DNA of 64,000 bases, taken from Rhodobacterales bacterium LSUCC0387 (GTDB lineage: Bacteria > Pseudomonadota > Alphaproteobacteria > Rhodobacterales > Rhodobacteraceae). Under the pieces are notes generated by a model. It made no database searches, was not told where the DNA came from, and worked only from the letters and a program-made list of their open reading frames with translations. Position 1 is the first letter of the stretch; every line of letters starts with the position of its first letter. A program made the position numbers and the translations under genes. Shown here one piece after another: positions 17,875 through 26,310 of the stretch. The stretch covers positions 559,501 through 623,500 of the forward strand of contig WVSR01000001.1 of NCBI GenBank assembly GCA_015689775.1. Reading direction: 5' to 3'.

Positions 17875-18612
17875 ATGTCTCAAGCCAAGATACGCCTTTA
17901 CCTAGACCAGCCGCTTGCCAAAGCGCAAACACTCTCTCTCGAGCGTGATCAGGCGAATTATCTTTTTGCTGTGATGCGGCTTTCCGTTGGGGCCGAGATT
18001 TTGGTGTTTAATGGTTGTGACGGTGAGTTTCTTGCCGAGGTTGTCGAAGCAAATAAGCGCGCAGGACGGCTTTTGTGCCGCGAGCAAACCCGCTCGGTTC
18101 AGCTGCCCCCTGACCTATGGGTGCTTTTCGCGCCAATTAAGAAAGCGCGCACCGATTTTATTGTGGAAAAAGCGACCGAGATGGGGGCCGCGCGGATCAT
18201 CCCTGTTCAGACTGAGTTCACCAATTCCGAGCGGCTCAGGCAGGACCGCTTGCAAGCCCACGCCATAGAGGCTGCAGAGCAATGTGGCGGCACATTCGTG
18301 CCTGAGGTCAGTGATTTGCTGCGTCTTGATCCTCTTTTGGCGCAATGGCCTGAGGGTCGTCAGATTATTTGGGCGGATGAGGCACGGGTCGGTGTCGCGG
18401 CGGCTTTTGCAGGGCCGCAGCATAGTCAGAAATGGGCGCTTTTGATTGGCCCTGAGGGCGGGTTTTCCCCGCAGGAGCGCGCAAGCCTGTCACGCCTGCC
18501 CTTTGTGACCCCAGTCAGCCTTGGCCCACGTATTTTGCGCGCGGATACCGCTGCCGTGGCCCTGCTGACGCTGTTTCAATCGCATTTGGGGGATTGGCAT
18601 GATCCGACCTGA
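17875..18612 (+). CDS. rsmE: 16S rRNA (uracil1498-N3)-methyltransferase
   Basis: A 245-residue SPOUT-class methylase of the RsmE family. The trefoil-knot SAM site is seen as LLIGPEGGFSPQE (about 188-200) and LGPRILRADTAAVALL (about 213-228), both family hallmarks; the N-terminal PUA-like domain holds NYLFAVMRLSVGAE. The start at 17875 is the first ATG that gives the family N-terminus; the frame is open back into ubiA antisense. Its 3' end overlaps the next gene by 14 bases. Confidence 0.93.
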   Translation: MSQAKIRLYLDQPLAKAQTLSLERDQANYLFAVMRLSVGAEILVFNGCDGEFLAEVVEANKRAGRLLCREQTRSVQLPPDLWVLFAPIKKARTDFIVEKATEMGAARIIPVQTEFTNSERLRQDRLQAHAIEAAEQCGGTFVPEVSDLLRLDPLLAQWPEGRQIIWADEARVGVAAAFAGPQHSQKWALLIGPEGGFSPQERASLSRLPFVTPVSLGPRILRADTAAVALLTLFQSHLGDWHDPT

Positions 18613-19138
18613 ATTGCGCAAAGCTTTTGTGCGATACGCGGAGGTGATCGTAGCCCTCTGCGCAGTTGGTTTTGGCCTGTGGTTGATCACGCGCCCTAGC
18701 CCAATTTTGAGCATGGTTGGGTGGATGGTGGTTGCCGTGGCAACCACAACGGGCTTTGTCGCATGGCGCCGAGCGCGGTTTGCATCGTCTGGGCAAGGCG
18801 TGGGGGTGGTCAGCCTTGTTGAAGGGCGCATCGCCTATATGGGGCCAATTTGGGGCGGTGCCGTGGATTTAGATGATCTAGAAAGCCTCGGCTTGCGGGT
18901 TGAGACGGACAAAGATCCCGCATGGGTTTTGAAGACCCGCGACAGTGTTTTGACCATCCCCCTCGAGGCAAGCGGCGCAGAGGTTTTGTTTGATGGGTTT
19001 TCTGCCCTGCCCAAAATTTCAATGGCCGCGCTGATTGCTGCGCGCGATAAGAAACGCCTTGGCATGCAAATTCTGTGGACGCGTGGTCTTGACACGGATG
19101 GTCAAGCGGGCCAGTTCCGCATTGGTGTGCAATCATAA
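18599..19138 (+). CDS. Conserved two-helix membrane protein of unknown function
   Basis: A 179-residue protein with two adjacent membrane helices (about 15-30 and 37-54) followed by a soluble, mostly beta domain of about 120 residues. No family motif is recognised. It overlaps rsmE by 14 bases and precedes gshA by 20, so it is likely part of an rsmE-orf-gshA transcript. The layout (hydrophobic hairpin plus cytoplasmic beta domain) resembles small PH-like membrane proteins, but that is only a structural impression. Confidence 0.75.
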   Translation: MIRPELRKAFVRYAEVIVALCAVGFGLWLITRPSPILSMVGWMVVAVATTTGFVAWRRARFASSGQGVGVVSLVEGRIAYMGPIWGGAVDLDDLESLGLRVETDKDPAWVLKTRDSVLTIPLEASGAEVLFDGFSALPKISMAALIAARDKKRLGMQILWTRGLDTDGQAGQFRIGVQS

Positions 19139-19158
19139 TTCAGGCGGGAGCAGCGCCC

Positions 19159-20529
19159 ATGTCGATACCTCAGCAAGGCGGTGGCCCTATTGAGCGCGAA
19201 AGCCAGTTGGCCGAGTATTTGGCCGCAGGTTGCAAGCCGCGAGATCAATGGTACATTGGCACAGAGCATGAAAAATTCGGCTATTGCCGCGATACGCTCA
19301 ACCCGCTTCCCTATGATGGCCTCCGCTCAATCAAAGCGGTGCTTGAGGGGTTGCGCGATAAGTTTGGCTGGGCGCCCGTGATGGAGGGCGCGCACATAAT
19401 CGGCCTGACCAAAGATGGCGCGAATGTCAGCCTTGAGCCAGGGGGGCAGCTTGAACTTTCAGGGGCGCCTCTCGAGACAATCCACCAGACCTGTGACGAG
19501 GTAAACCAACACCTCCGCGAGGTGCGTGATGTAGCCGATAAGATCGGAGTTGAATTCATCGGTTTGGGCGCGGCTCCAATTTGGCGGCATGAGGATATGC
19601 CGATGATGCCAAAAGGGCGGTATCGCCTGATGACAGGCTACATGGATCGCGTGGGCAGCATGGGCAAAACCATGATGTATCGCACCAGCACGGTTCAGGT
19701 GAACCTCGACTTCTCCTCAGAGGCGGATATGGTGCAAAAGCTGCGCGTAGCTTTGGCGTTGCAACCTGTTGCGACCGCGCTGTTTGCGAATTCGCCCTTT
19801 ATTGACGGCAAACCCAACGGACATAAATCATGGCGCGCCCGTGTCTGGCGTGACCTCGATGCCGCGCGCACGGGGATGCTGCCCTTTGTGTTTGAGCAGG
19901 GTTTTGGCTTTGATGCATGGGTGCAATATGCGCTCGATGTGCCGATGTATTTTGTGTATCGCGATGGGGTTTACATTGATGCGCTCGGTCAATCCTTCCG
20001 CGATTTTCTCAAAGGTCAACTGCCCGCCCTTCCAGGTGAGGTGCCGACCCTCTCCGATTGGGCGGATCATTTGACAACAATTTTCCCTGAGGCACGGGTC
20101 AAGAAATTTATCGAAATGCGCGGTGCTGATGGCGGCCCGTGGCGCAGACTATGTGCCTTGCCCGCGTTTTGGGTGGGTTTAATGTACGATCAGACCGCAT
20201 TGGACGCCGCATGGGATTTGGTGAAGGGATGGGATGCGGAGACGCGCGATGCGCTGCGCGTTGCGGCATCCGTGGATGGGCTGCAGGCCGATACTCATGG
20301 GATAAAGATGCTTGGTCTGGCGCGTGAAGTTGTGGCGCTCTCTGATGCGGGGTTAAAAACCCGCGCGCGCGCGGGCGCAGGTGGGCTTGTGCCTGATGAG
20401 ACACATTTTCTGAATGCGTTGAAAGAAAGCCTAGAGAGCTGCAAAACCCCCGCCGATGAATTGTTGGAACGCTATCATGGTGAATGGGGCGGTGATCTAA
20501 CGCGGATCTACGAAGAGTATAAATACTGA
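19159..20529 (+). CDS. gshA: Glutamate--cysteine ligase (plant/alphaproteobacterial type)
   Basis: A 456-residue ligase catalysing the first step of glutathione synthesis. It belongs to the class found in plants and alphaproteobacteria: WYIGTEHEKFGY (31-42), LEPGGQLELSGAPL (about 94-107), the GKTMMYRTSTVQVNLDF segment (about 172-188) and the C-terminal YHGEWGGDLTRIYEEYKY. GGGAG precedes the start. Its stop abuts the convergent plsY stop with no intervening base. Confidence 0.94.
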   Translation: MSIPQQGGGPIERESQLAEYLAAGCKPRDQWYIGTEHEKFGYCRDTLNPLPYDGLRSIKAVLEGLRDKFGWAPVMEGAHIIGLTKDGANVSLEPGGQLELSGAPLETIHQTCDEVNQHLREVRDVADKIGVEFIGLGAAPIWRHEDMPMMPKGRYRLMTGYMDRVGSMGKTMMYRTSTVQVNLDFSSEADMVQKLRVALALQPVATALFANSPFIDGKPNGHKSWRARVWRDLDAARTGMLPFVFEQGFGFDAWVQYALDVPMYFVYRDGVYIDALGQSFRDFLKGQLPALPGEVPTLSDWADHLTTIFPEARVKKFIEMRGADGGPWRRLCALPAFWVGLMYDQTALDAAWDLVKGWDAETRDALRVAASVDGLQADTHGIKMLGLAREVVALSDAGLKTRARAGAGGLVPDETHFLNALKESLESCKTPADELLERYHGEWGGDLTRIYEEYKY

Positions 20530-21132
20530 TTAGGATTTCTGGCCAATTTTCGGTTCGGTCCCAGAGAGCAGTCTTTTGATATTTGCGTGGTGTCTGTTGA
20601 AAATCAGCGCGGCCAAGATGACTGTGACCACTGCGGTCTGCGGATAACCCAAGATTGCCACGAAAACGGGTGACAATAGTGCCGCGATCAGTGCGGACAG
20701 GGACGAAATGCGAAACAGCGCGGCCACAATCGCCCATGTGGCGCAAGCAGCAATACCCGCAGGCCAAGCAAGTGCGAGGAGCGTGCCGAGAAAGGTTGCC
20801 ACCCCCTTGCCGCCCTTGAAACCGATAAACACAGGGTAGCAATGCCCCATAAATGCTGCGCCCCCTGCGACTTGTGCAGCCAAATCACCAAACAGTGCAC
20901 GTGCCACCAAAACGGCAATCGCACCTTTGCCTGCATCAAGAACCAAGGTCATGAAAGCCGCCAGTTTATTGCCCGTGCGCAAGACATTGGTTGCGCCAAT
21001 ATTGCCGGACCCAATGCTGCGCAAATCGCCCAAATTGAACAGACGTGCCATTACCAGTCCAAAGGGAACCGAACCCAAGAGATAGGCACCGATACCAACG
21101 ATGCCCAATTGGATCAGGTTAAATTCAATCAC
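20530..21132 (-). CDS. plsY: Acyl-phosphate glycerol-3-phosphate acyltransferase
   Basis: A 200-residue membrane enzyme that acylates glycerol-3-phosphate with acyl-phosphate, the first step of phospholipid synthesis in most bacteria. The three PlsY loops are visible: LGSVPFGLVMAR (19-30), GSGNIGATNVLRTGNK (42-57) and GHCYPVFIGFKGGKGVAT (about 95-112). Its start overlaps the pyrC-like stop by 4 bases, so it is the third gene of a pyrB-pyrC'-plsY run. Confidence 0.95.
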   Translation of the reverse strand: MIEFNLIQLGIVGIGAYLLGSVPFGLVMARLFNLGDLRSIGSGNIGATNVLRTGNKLAAFMTLVLDAGKGAIAVLVARALFGDLAAQVAGGAAFMGHCYPVFIGFKGGKGVATFLGTLLALAWPAGIAACATWAIVAALFRISSLSALIAALLSPVFVAILGYPQTAVVTVILAALIFNRHHANIKRLLSGTEPKIGQKS

Positions 21133-22412
21133 GATGCGTTCCGTTCATATATGCATTGGCCGTTGACGAAACTGGCCAAAACTATCCCTTGCAGCCTTGC
21201 GCCATCAAAGGGCGTGTTCTTGGATTTTGAGTGCAAAGCGAAGCGATCCAGAATAAAGGGTCGATTTGGATCAAACAGAATGAGATCTGCCACCGCGCCT
21301 TCGGCCAAGCTGCCACCGGGCACCTTAAAGCGGCGGGCGGGGTTCAAAGACAACGCTCTGAAGAGATCAGGCAGGGTCAGACCCGCCCCGTGATGCAGCC
21401 GCAACGCGGCGGGCAACAGGGTTTCAAGCCCCACTGCGCCACTGGCCGCCGCTTCATAAGGCAGTCGTTTGCTTTCTTCATCCTGTGGCGTGTGCATGGA
21501 GCAAATAATATCAATAAGCCCTTCCCGCAGCGCTTCAATCATCGCAACGCGGTCTTCCTCAGCGCGCAAGGGGGGCTTGACCTTGAAAAAGGTGCGGTAA
21601 TCGCCTACGTCAAACTCGTTGAGAGTCAAATGGTGGATTGAAATACCTGCCGTTAAGTTCAGCCCTGCCTCTTTCGCGCGGCGCAGCGCCGGTAAGGATT
21701 TCGCAGTGGAAATCTGATCTGCGTGATAGGCCACGCCCGTCATTTCAACCAAAGCAAGATCGCGTTCCAACCCCATACGTTCTGCCATAGGCGAGACTGC
21801 GGGCAAGCCTTTGAGTGAGGCGAATTTGCCGGAGGTTACAGCCGCCCCTTCTGATAAAATAGGGTCTTGTGGATGGCCCACAATGAGCGCCCCAAGACTG
21901 CGGGCGTACACCATGCAGCGGCTGAGAACCTTGCTGTCGCGCAGAACGAGATCGCCATCGCCAAAGGCCACAGCCCCTGCATCCAAGAGAAAGCCCAATT
22001 CCGTCATTTCGCGCCCCTCACGGCCCTTGGTCAGGGCAGCCATGGGGAGGATGCGCACGGGACTTGCATCTTGCGCGCGGCGGCGCACGAATTCCAATGT
22101 TTCAGGCGTATCAATCGGGGGGGTGGTGTCAGCACGCGTGACGATGGTGGTCACGCCACCTGCTGCGGCAGCCACGCCTGCGCTGCGGAAACTTTCCTTA
22201 TGCCGTTCACCGGGCTCACCGATTTTGACGCCAATATCGACCAAACCGGGGGCAAGGCAGGCTTCGGCGCAGTCAATGATGCGTTCTGCGTTTTGGGTCG
22301 TATCGCCCGTTCCGCGCGCCGCAATCTTCCCGTCTTTGACGAGAAGCCAGCCCAAATCCTCGGTGCCTGCCTCTGGGTCTATGAGGCGCGCATTTTTGAA
22401 TAGAATATTCAT
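21129..22412 (-). CDS. Dihydroorotase-like protein with lost metal ligands (PyrC'/PyrX type)
   Basis: A 427-residue type I dihydroorotase homologue whose reading frame is intact but whose active site is not. The normal D-x-H-x-H-L-R-E-P-G motif reads [10 protein letters not shown] (58-67): both metal-binding histidines are gone. The usual T-D-H-A-P-H reads CSMHTPQ, so the catalytic aspartate is also lost. In several bacteria such an inactive homologue is needed as a structural partner of aspartate transcarbamoylase (PyrB); its start overlaps pyrB by 4 bases, which fits that role. A separate active PyrC would then be needed elsewhere in the genome. Often annotated simply as pyrC. Confidence 0.9.
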   Translation of the reverse strand: MNILFKNARLIDPEAGTEDLGWLLVKDGKIAARGTGDTTQNAERIIDCAEACLAPGLVDIGVKIGEPGERHKESFRSAGVAAAAGGVTTIVTRADTTPPIDTPETLEFVRRRAQDASPVRILPMAALTKGREGREMTELGFLLDAGAVAFGDGDLVLRDSKVLSRCMVYARSLGALIVGHPQDPILSEGAAVTSGKFASLKGLPAVSPMAERMGLERDLALVEMTGVAYHADQISTAKSLPALRRAKEAGLNLTAGISIHHLTLNEFDVGDYRTFFKVKPPLRAEEDRVAMIEALREGLIDIICSMHTPQDEESKRLPYEAAASGAVGLETLLPAALRLHHGAGLTLPDLFRALSLNPARRFKVPGGSLAEGAVADLILFDPNRPFILDRFALHSKSKNTPFDGARLQGIVLASFVNGQCIYERNAS

Positions 22413-23365
22413 GCCAGTGCCCCCTTTTCGGCTCGTCTGGCACGCAAGTTTTGCGCAAGCAAATCCATTGCTGCCATACGCACAGCGACGCCCATTTCAA
22501 CCTGCTCTTGGATTACTGAGCGGTTGATGTCATCGGCGATGGTTCCGTCAATCTCGACCCCGCGATTCATCGGGCCGGGGTGCATGACAATCGCATCATC
22601 CTTGGCGGCACTAAGCTTTTCTGCATCCAGCCCGAAGCGGTGATAATATTCCCGTTCCGATGGGATGAAGGCGCCGTCCATGCGTTCTTTTTGAAGACGC
22701 AGCATCATCACTACATCGCAGCCCGCAAGCCCTCCTTGCATATCGTCATACATTTCCACGCCCCATTCTCTGACCCCTGCGGGCATCAAAGTGGGGGGGG
22801 CAATTAGACGAATGCGGTTCTCCATTTTGCCAAGCAACAGAATGTTTGAGCGCGCCACGCGGCTATGGGCAATGTCGCCGCATATCGCAATGTTTAGGCG
22901 GTGCAAGCGCCCCTTTGCGCGGCGAATGGTCAGCGCATCTAACAGGGCTTGGGTTGGGTGTTCATGCTTGCCATCGCCCGCATTCAGAACCGCGCAATTT
23001 ACCTTTTCCGCCAAGAGGTTCACGGCGCCCGAATGAGGGTGTCGTACAACTAAAAGATCAGGATGCATCGCGTTGAGCGTCAGCGCCGTATCGATCAGCG
23101 TTTCACCCTTTTTGAGGCTAGACGCCGCCATCGCCATGTTCATGACATCCGCGCCAAGGCGTTTGCCTGCCAATTCAAAACTTGCTTGGGTGCGGGTAGA
23201 GGCCTCGAAAAACATATTGATCTGGGTCAGCCCCTTTAAGGCATTGCCATGCTTATTATCGCCGCGCTCAAGTTCGGCGTAGCGATCGGCAAGATCAAGA
23301 ATTGTTAGGATTTCATCGGGGGCAAGTGTTTCGATACCTAACAGGTGGTTTTGGCGAAACGACAT
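22409..23365 (-). CDS. pyrB: Aspartate carbamoyltransferase catalytic subunit
   Basis: A 318-residue transcarbamoylase for the second step of pyrimidine synthesis. The carbamoyl-phosphate site [13 protein letters not shown] (about 50-62) and the [12 protein letters not shown] segment (about 137-148) are complete. Start at 23365 follows GGGGGAG on the complement; the frame itself opens 23 codons earlier. No pyrI is present nearby; instead the inactive dihydroorotase homologue follows, as in Pseudomonas-type PyrB/PyrC' complexes. Confidence 0.95.
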   Translation of the reverse strand: MSFRQNHLLGIETLAPDEILTILDLADRYAELERGDNKHGNALKGLTQINMFFEASTRTQASFELAGKRLGADVMNMAMAASSLKKGETLIDTALTLNAMHPDLLVVRHPHSGAVNLLAEKVNCAVLNAGDGKHEHPTQALLDALTIRRAKGRLHRLNIAICGDIAHSRVARSNILLLGKMENRIRLIAPPTLMPAGVREWGVEMYDDMQGGLAGCDVVMMLRLQKERMDGAFIPSEREYYHRFGLDAEKLSAAKDDAIVMHPGPMNRGVEIDGTIADDINRSVIQEQVEMGVAVRMAAMDLLAQNLRARRAEKGALA

Positions 23366-23492
23366 CGGGCTCCCCCTGATCTGTCTTCCTATTTGACTGC
23401 GCCGCTTATAGGCTGTCTTTGGGGGCAGACACAACCCATCCGATAGAGGCTGTTATGGCCCATTTACCTCGCGGCGCACTGGCAGTAGCATC

Positions 23493-24323
23493 GTGAGCAT
23501 GCGCCATGACCTTGATCAGATGACCTATAACGATGCGCTTGCCGCGCTCAGTTGGCAGGTGGATCTGGGTGTGAGCGATGCGATTGAGGAAGCGCCGATC
23601 AACCGATGTGACCTTGAGCCCGAGGTGAAGCCCGCGCCCGTTTCACCAAAGGTCGCGCAGCCCAAGCCTGCACCAACACCCGCACCGAAACCTGCCAGTG
23701 TTTCAGATTTGGCCAAAGCCGCCGAGGCCGTAGCACAGGCGACACCTTCCTTGGACGCATTGCGGGCTGCGATGGTGGATTTCCATGGGCTTGATCTGCG
23801 CAAAGGCGCGCGGAATATGATTTTCTCGCAGGGCAATCCTCAGGCTGATGTGATGGTCATTGCCGAAGCCCCAAGCCGCGCCGATGATGAGGCGGGGCAT
23901 GGCTTTAGCGATGAGGCGGGCAAGCTCTTTGATGCGATGTTTGACGCGATTGGTCTTTCGCGGTCGGCACAGGATCAGCGCGAGGCGCTCTATTTAACCT
24001 ATGTTTCTCCGTGGCGGATGCCGCAAGATCGCCCAATCACAGAGGCCGAGCATCAGGTGCTGTGCCCTTTCTTGCTGCGCCATATCGCATTATGTGCGCC
24101 GAAGGCGGTGGTGCTGTTTGGAAATGCATCTTGCGTTGCAGCCCTGTCACAAACGGGTGTGCAGCGTCTGCGTGAAGCGGATCATATGCTTGTCGCAGGC
24201 GCTCATCGCTGCCCCGCTTTCCCAATTTATTCACCCGCGCGTTTGATGAACGTCCCTTTGCTCAAGCGCGAGGCATGGGCGGATTTGTTGAAACTGAAAG
24301 CGAGCCTCGGGGGCGCGAGATGA
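23493..24323 (+). CDS. Family-4-like uracil-DNA glycosylase with degenerate catalytic motifs
   Basis: A 276-residue protein with a proline/alanine-rich linker (about 44-80) and a UDG-superfamily domain. Length and order of segments match the family-4/5 enzymes of Rhodobacteraceae, but key motifs differ. Motif 1, normally G-E-A-P-G, is AEAPSRADD (124-132); the P-F-V-G that follows is GFSD. The H-P-[SA] motif near the end is SPAR (247-250). The N-terminal Fe-S cysteine is missing (FHGLDLRKGARN at 97-108). Base excision activity is therefore doubtful. Start GTG at 23493, or ATG at 23499; no clear ribosome site. Its stop overlaps the moaB start (ATGA). Confidence 0.85.
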   Translation: MSMRHDLDQMTYNDALAALSWQVDLGVSDAIEEAPINRCDLEPEVKPAPVSPKVAQPKPAPTPAPKPASVSDLAKAAEAVAQATPSLDALRAAMVDFHGLDLRKGARNMIFSQGNPQADVMVIAEAPSRADDEAGHGFSDEAGKLFDAMFDAIGLSRSAQDQREALYLTYVSPWRMPQDRPITEAEHQVLCPFLLRHIALCAPKAVVLFGNASCVAALSQTGVQRLREADHMLVAGAHRCPAFPIYSPARLMNVPLLKREAWADLLKLKASLGGAR

Positions 24324-24862
24324 GCCGCATTGATGAGACGCGCGACTTTATCCCCATCGGCATTGCGGTTCTGGCCGTCTCTGACACGCGGGATTTGACG
24401 CAAGATAAATCTGGCGACCTTTTGGAAGGGCGGATCAAAGCGGCGGGCCATCATTTGATCCACCGCGAGATTTTACGCGATGAGCGCACTGAGATCGCCG
24501 AAAAACTGCGCGCGTGGTGCGCGGATCCTTCGGTTGACGTGATCCTGACCACGGGTGGCACGGGCCTTACAGGGCGCGATGTCACGGTGGAGGCGCATCG
24601 CGATGTCTACGAAAAGGAGATCGAGGCCTTTGGCACCATTTTCACCATGGTATCGATGCAAAAAATCGGCACATCCGCAGTTCAATCTCGGGCAACGGGC
24701 GGGGTCTGCCAAGGCACATATCTCTTTGCCTTACCCGGCAGTTTGGGGGCCTGTGCCGATGCATGGGATGAAATTCTAAAATGGCAGCTCGATTATCGCC
24801 ATCGACCCTGCAATTTTGTTGAAATCTTGCCCCGCCTTGAGGAACATCGGCGGCGGAAATAG
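24320..24862 (+). CDS. moaB: Molybdenum cofactor biosynthesis protein MoaB
   Basis: A 180-residue MoaB/MogA-fold protein, which adenylates or organises molybdopterin before metal insertion. It shows VLAVSDTRDLTQDKSGD (17-33), the nucleotide-binding loop ILTTGGTGLTGRDVT (about 75-89) and FALPGSLGACADAWDEIL (about 137-154). The ATG at 24320 overlaps the UDG stop by 4 bases. moaD and moaE are about 10 kb away, so the pathway is split. Confidence 0.93.
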   Translation: MSRIDETRDFIPIGIAVLAVSDTRDLTQDKSGDLLEGRIKAAGHHLIHREILRDERTEIAEKLRAWCADPSVDVILTTGGTGLTGRDVTVEAHRDVYEKEIEAFGTIFTMVSMQKIGTSAVQSRATGGVCQGTYLFALPGSLGACADAWDEILKWQLDYRHRPCNFVEILPRLEEHRRRK

Positions 24863-24967
24863 CCATGCCGCACGTATCCCCTTTGTGGGGTCACTATGCC
24901 GCGCTATTTCCATCGCAGTTTCGTGGTCTATTCTTATGGTAACCTTCCTTGCTGAGGCGCCACATTT

Positions 24968-26308
24968 ATGAGATTTTTCAATCGTGCATTGACGGGGTTA
25001 TTCCTAAGCGCTGTGACCTTCGGACTGTTGTCCTTGGCGGTCGGGCTGATCTGGTCATCTGTGCAGGAACGCATGGGCGATCAGGGCAGTCGTCCGCCTG
25101 CCCGAGAGCGGGTTTTTGCCGCCGAAGTTCTGACCCTGACCCCGCAAAGCTTGCGTCCTGAACTGACCGCGTTTGGGGAGATTTTACCACGGCGCAGTCT
25201 AGAATTGCGGGCGGCAATCGGGGGGCGTGTGGTCGAGCTTGCGCCCAATTTCCGCGAAGGCGGTCGCGTTGAGGAAGGCGCGCTTTTGGTGCGGATTGAT
25301 CCTGCCGAGGCACAATGGGCGCGCGACACCGCAGCTGCCGATTTGCAGGATGCTGAAGCACAGGAAGATTTGCGCCGCCGCGCGCTAGAGCGGGCGCGTG
25401 ATCTTGCGGATCGCGGTGTTGGCAGTTTGGCCGCTGTTGAGGCGGCGGAATTGGCCGTGGCTTCCGCCAGCCAAGCCACTTTGGCCCGCAGGCAGGCGCT
25501 TGCGGATGCAGAGCGGCGTTTGGCTGACACTGAAATTCGCGCGGGATTTGCGGGGGTTTTGTCCGAGGTTGATTTGGCCGAAGGGCGGCTGTTGAGCGCG
25601 AATGAGCAATTTGGCCGCCTGCTTGATCCTGATCAGCTTGAGGTCGCCTTTCGTCTATCGACCGCGCAATATGCGCGCCTTGTTGGCGAAGATGGCCGCC
25701 TGCCGCAAGTTGATGTGGAGTTGCGCATTGATCTGGGTGAGCAAGTTCTGACCCTACCTGCACGCCTGACGCGGGAAAGCGGGGCGGTGGGTGAGGGGCA
25801 AACGGGCCGTTTGCTTTTTGCCGATGTGCTGCGCCCTGCGGGCTTGCAAGCGGGGGATTTTGTCACTGTCCATGTGACAGAGCCCGCGCTTGAGGGCGTC
25901 ATGATTGCGCCTGCCACGGCCTTAGCCGATGGCGCGCATGTGCTTGTTTTGGGGAATGAAGATCGCCTTGAGGAAGCCGAAGTTACGCTCATGCGCCGCC
26001 AAGGGGATGATGTAATTTTCCGCGCGGATCACTTGGCAGGCCGAGAGATTGTGGCCGCCCGAACCCCCGTCTTGGGGGCGGGGATTAAGGTTGACCCTCT
26101 GCGCCCTGCAGCCGATGGCAGCCTTCCTGAGGTGGTTCAAGACGAGGAGCTAGAGCTTGACCCTGAACGCCGTGCGCGGCTGATCGCCTATGTTGAAGGC
26201 AACAGCTTTATCCCTGATGATGTGAAATCGCGGCTCTTGGATCAATTAAACCAACCCCGTGTGCCAAGCGGGGTGGTGGCGCGGCTTGAAGAGCGAATGG
26301 GGGGCTAA
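24968..26308 (+). CDS. RND efflux periplasmic adaptor (membrane fusion protein)
   Basis: A 446-residue adaptor with an N-terminal membrane helix (about 8-28), a split lipoyl domain (around ELRAAIGGRVVELAPNFREGG and the later IRAGFAGVLSEVDLAEG), an alanine-rich coiled-coil hairpin between them (about 115-180), a beta-barrel region, and an unusual acidic C-terminal extension of about 60 residues (PEVVQDEELELDPERRAR). The permease gene follows after 2 bases. No outer-membrane TolC partner is encoded here. Substrate unknown. Confidence 0.9.
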   Translation: MRFFNRALTGLFLSAVTFGLLSLAVGLIWSSVQERMGDQGSRPPARERVFAAEVLTLTPQSLRPELTAFGEILPRRSLELRAAIGGRVVELAPNFREGGRVEEGALLVRIDPAEAQWARDTAAADLQDAEAQEDLRRRALERARDLADRGVGSLAAVEAAELAVASASQATLARRQALADAERRLADTEIRAGFAGVLSEVDLAEGRLLSANEQFGRLLDPDQLEVAFRLSTAQYARLVGEDGRLPQVDVELRIDLGEQVLTLPARLTRESGAVGEGQTGRLLFADVLRPAGLQAGDFVTVHVTEPALEGVMIAPATALADGAHVLVLGNEDRLEEAEVTLMRRQGDDVIFRADHLAGREIVAARTPVLGAGIKVDPLRPAADGSLPEVVQDEELELDPERRARLIAYVEGNSFIPDDVKSRLLDQLNQPRVPSGVVARLEERMGG

Positions 26309-26310
26309 CC

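Noticed and set aside
20108-20842. 244-residue open frame on the complement
   Set aside because: Antisense to gshA and plsY; composition is that of a shadow frame (Arg, His, Pro rich) and the real genes are certain.
24978-25763. 261-residue frame on the complement
   Set aside because: Antisense to the RND adaptor gene; Pro, Gln and Ala rich shadow.
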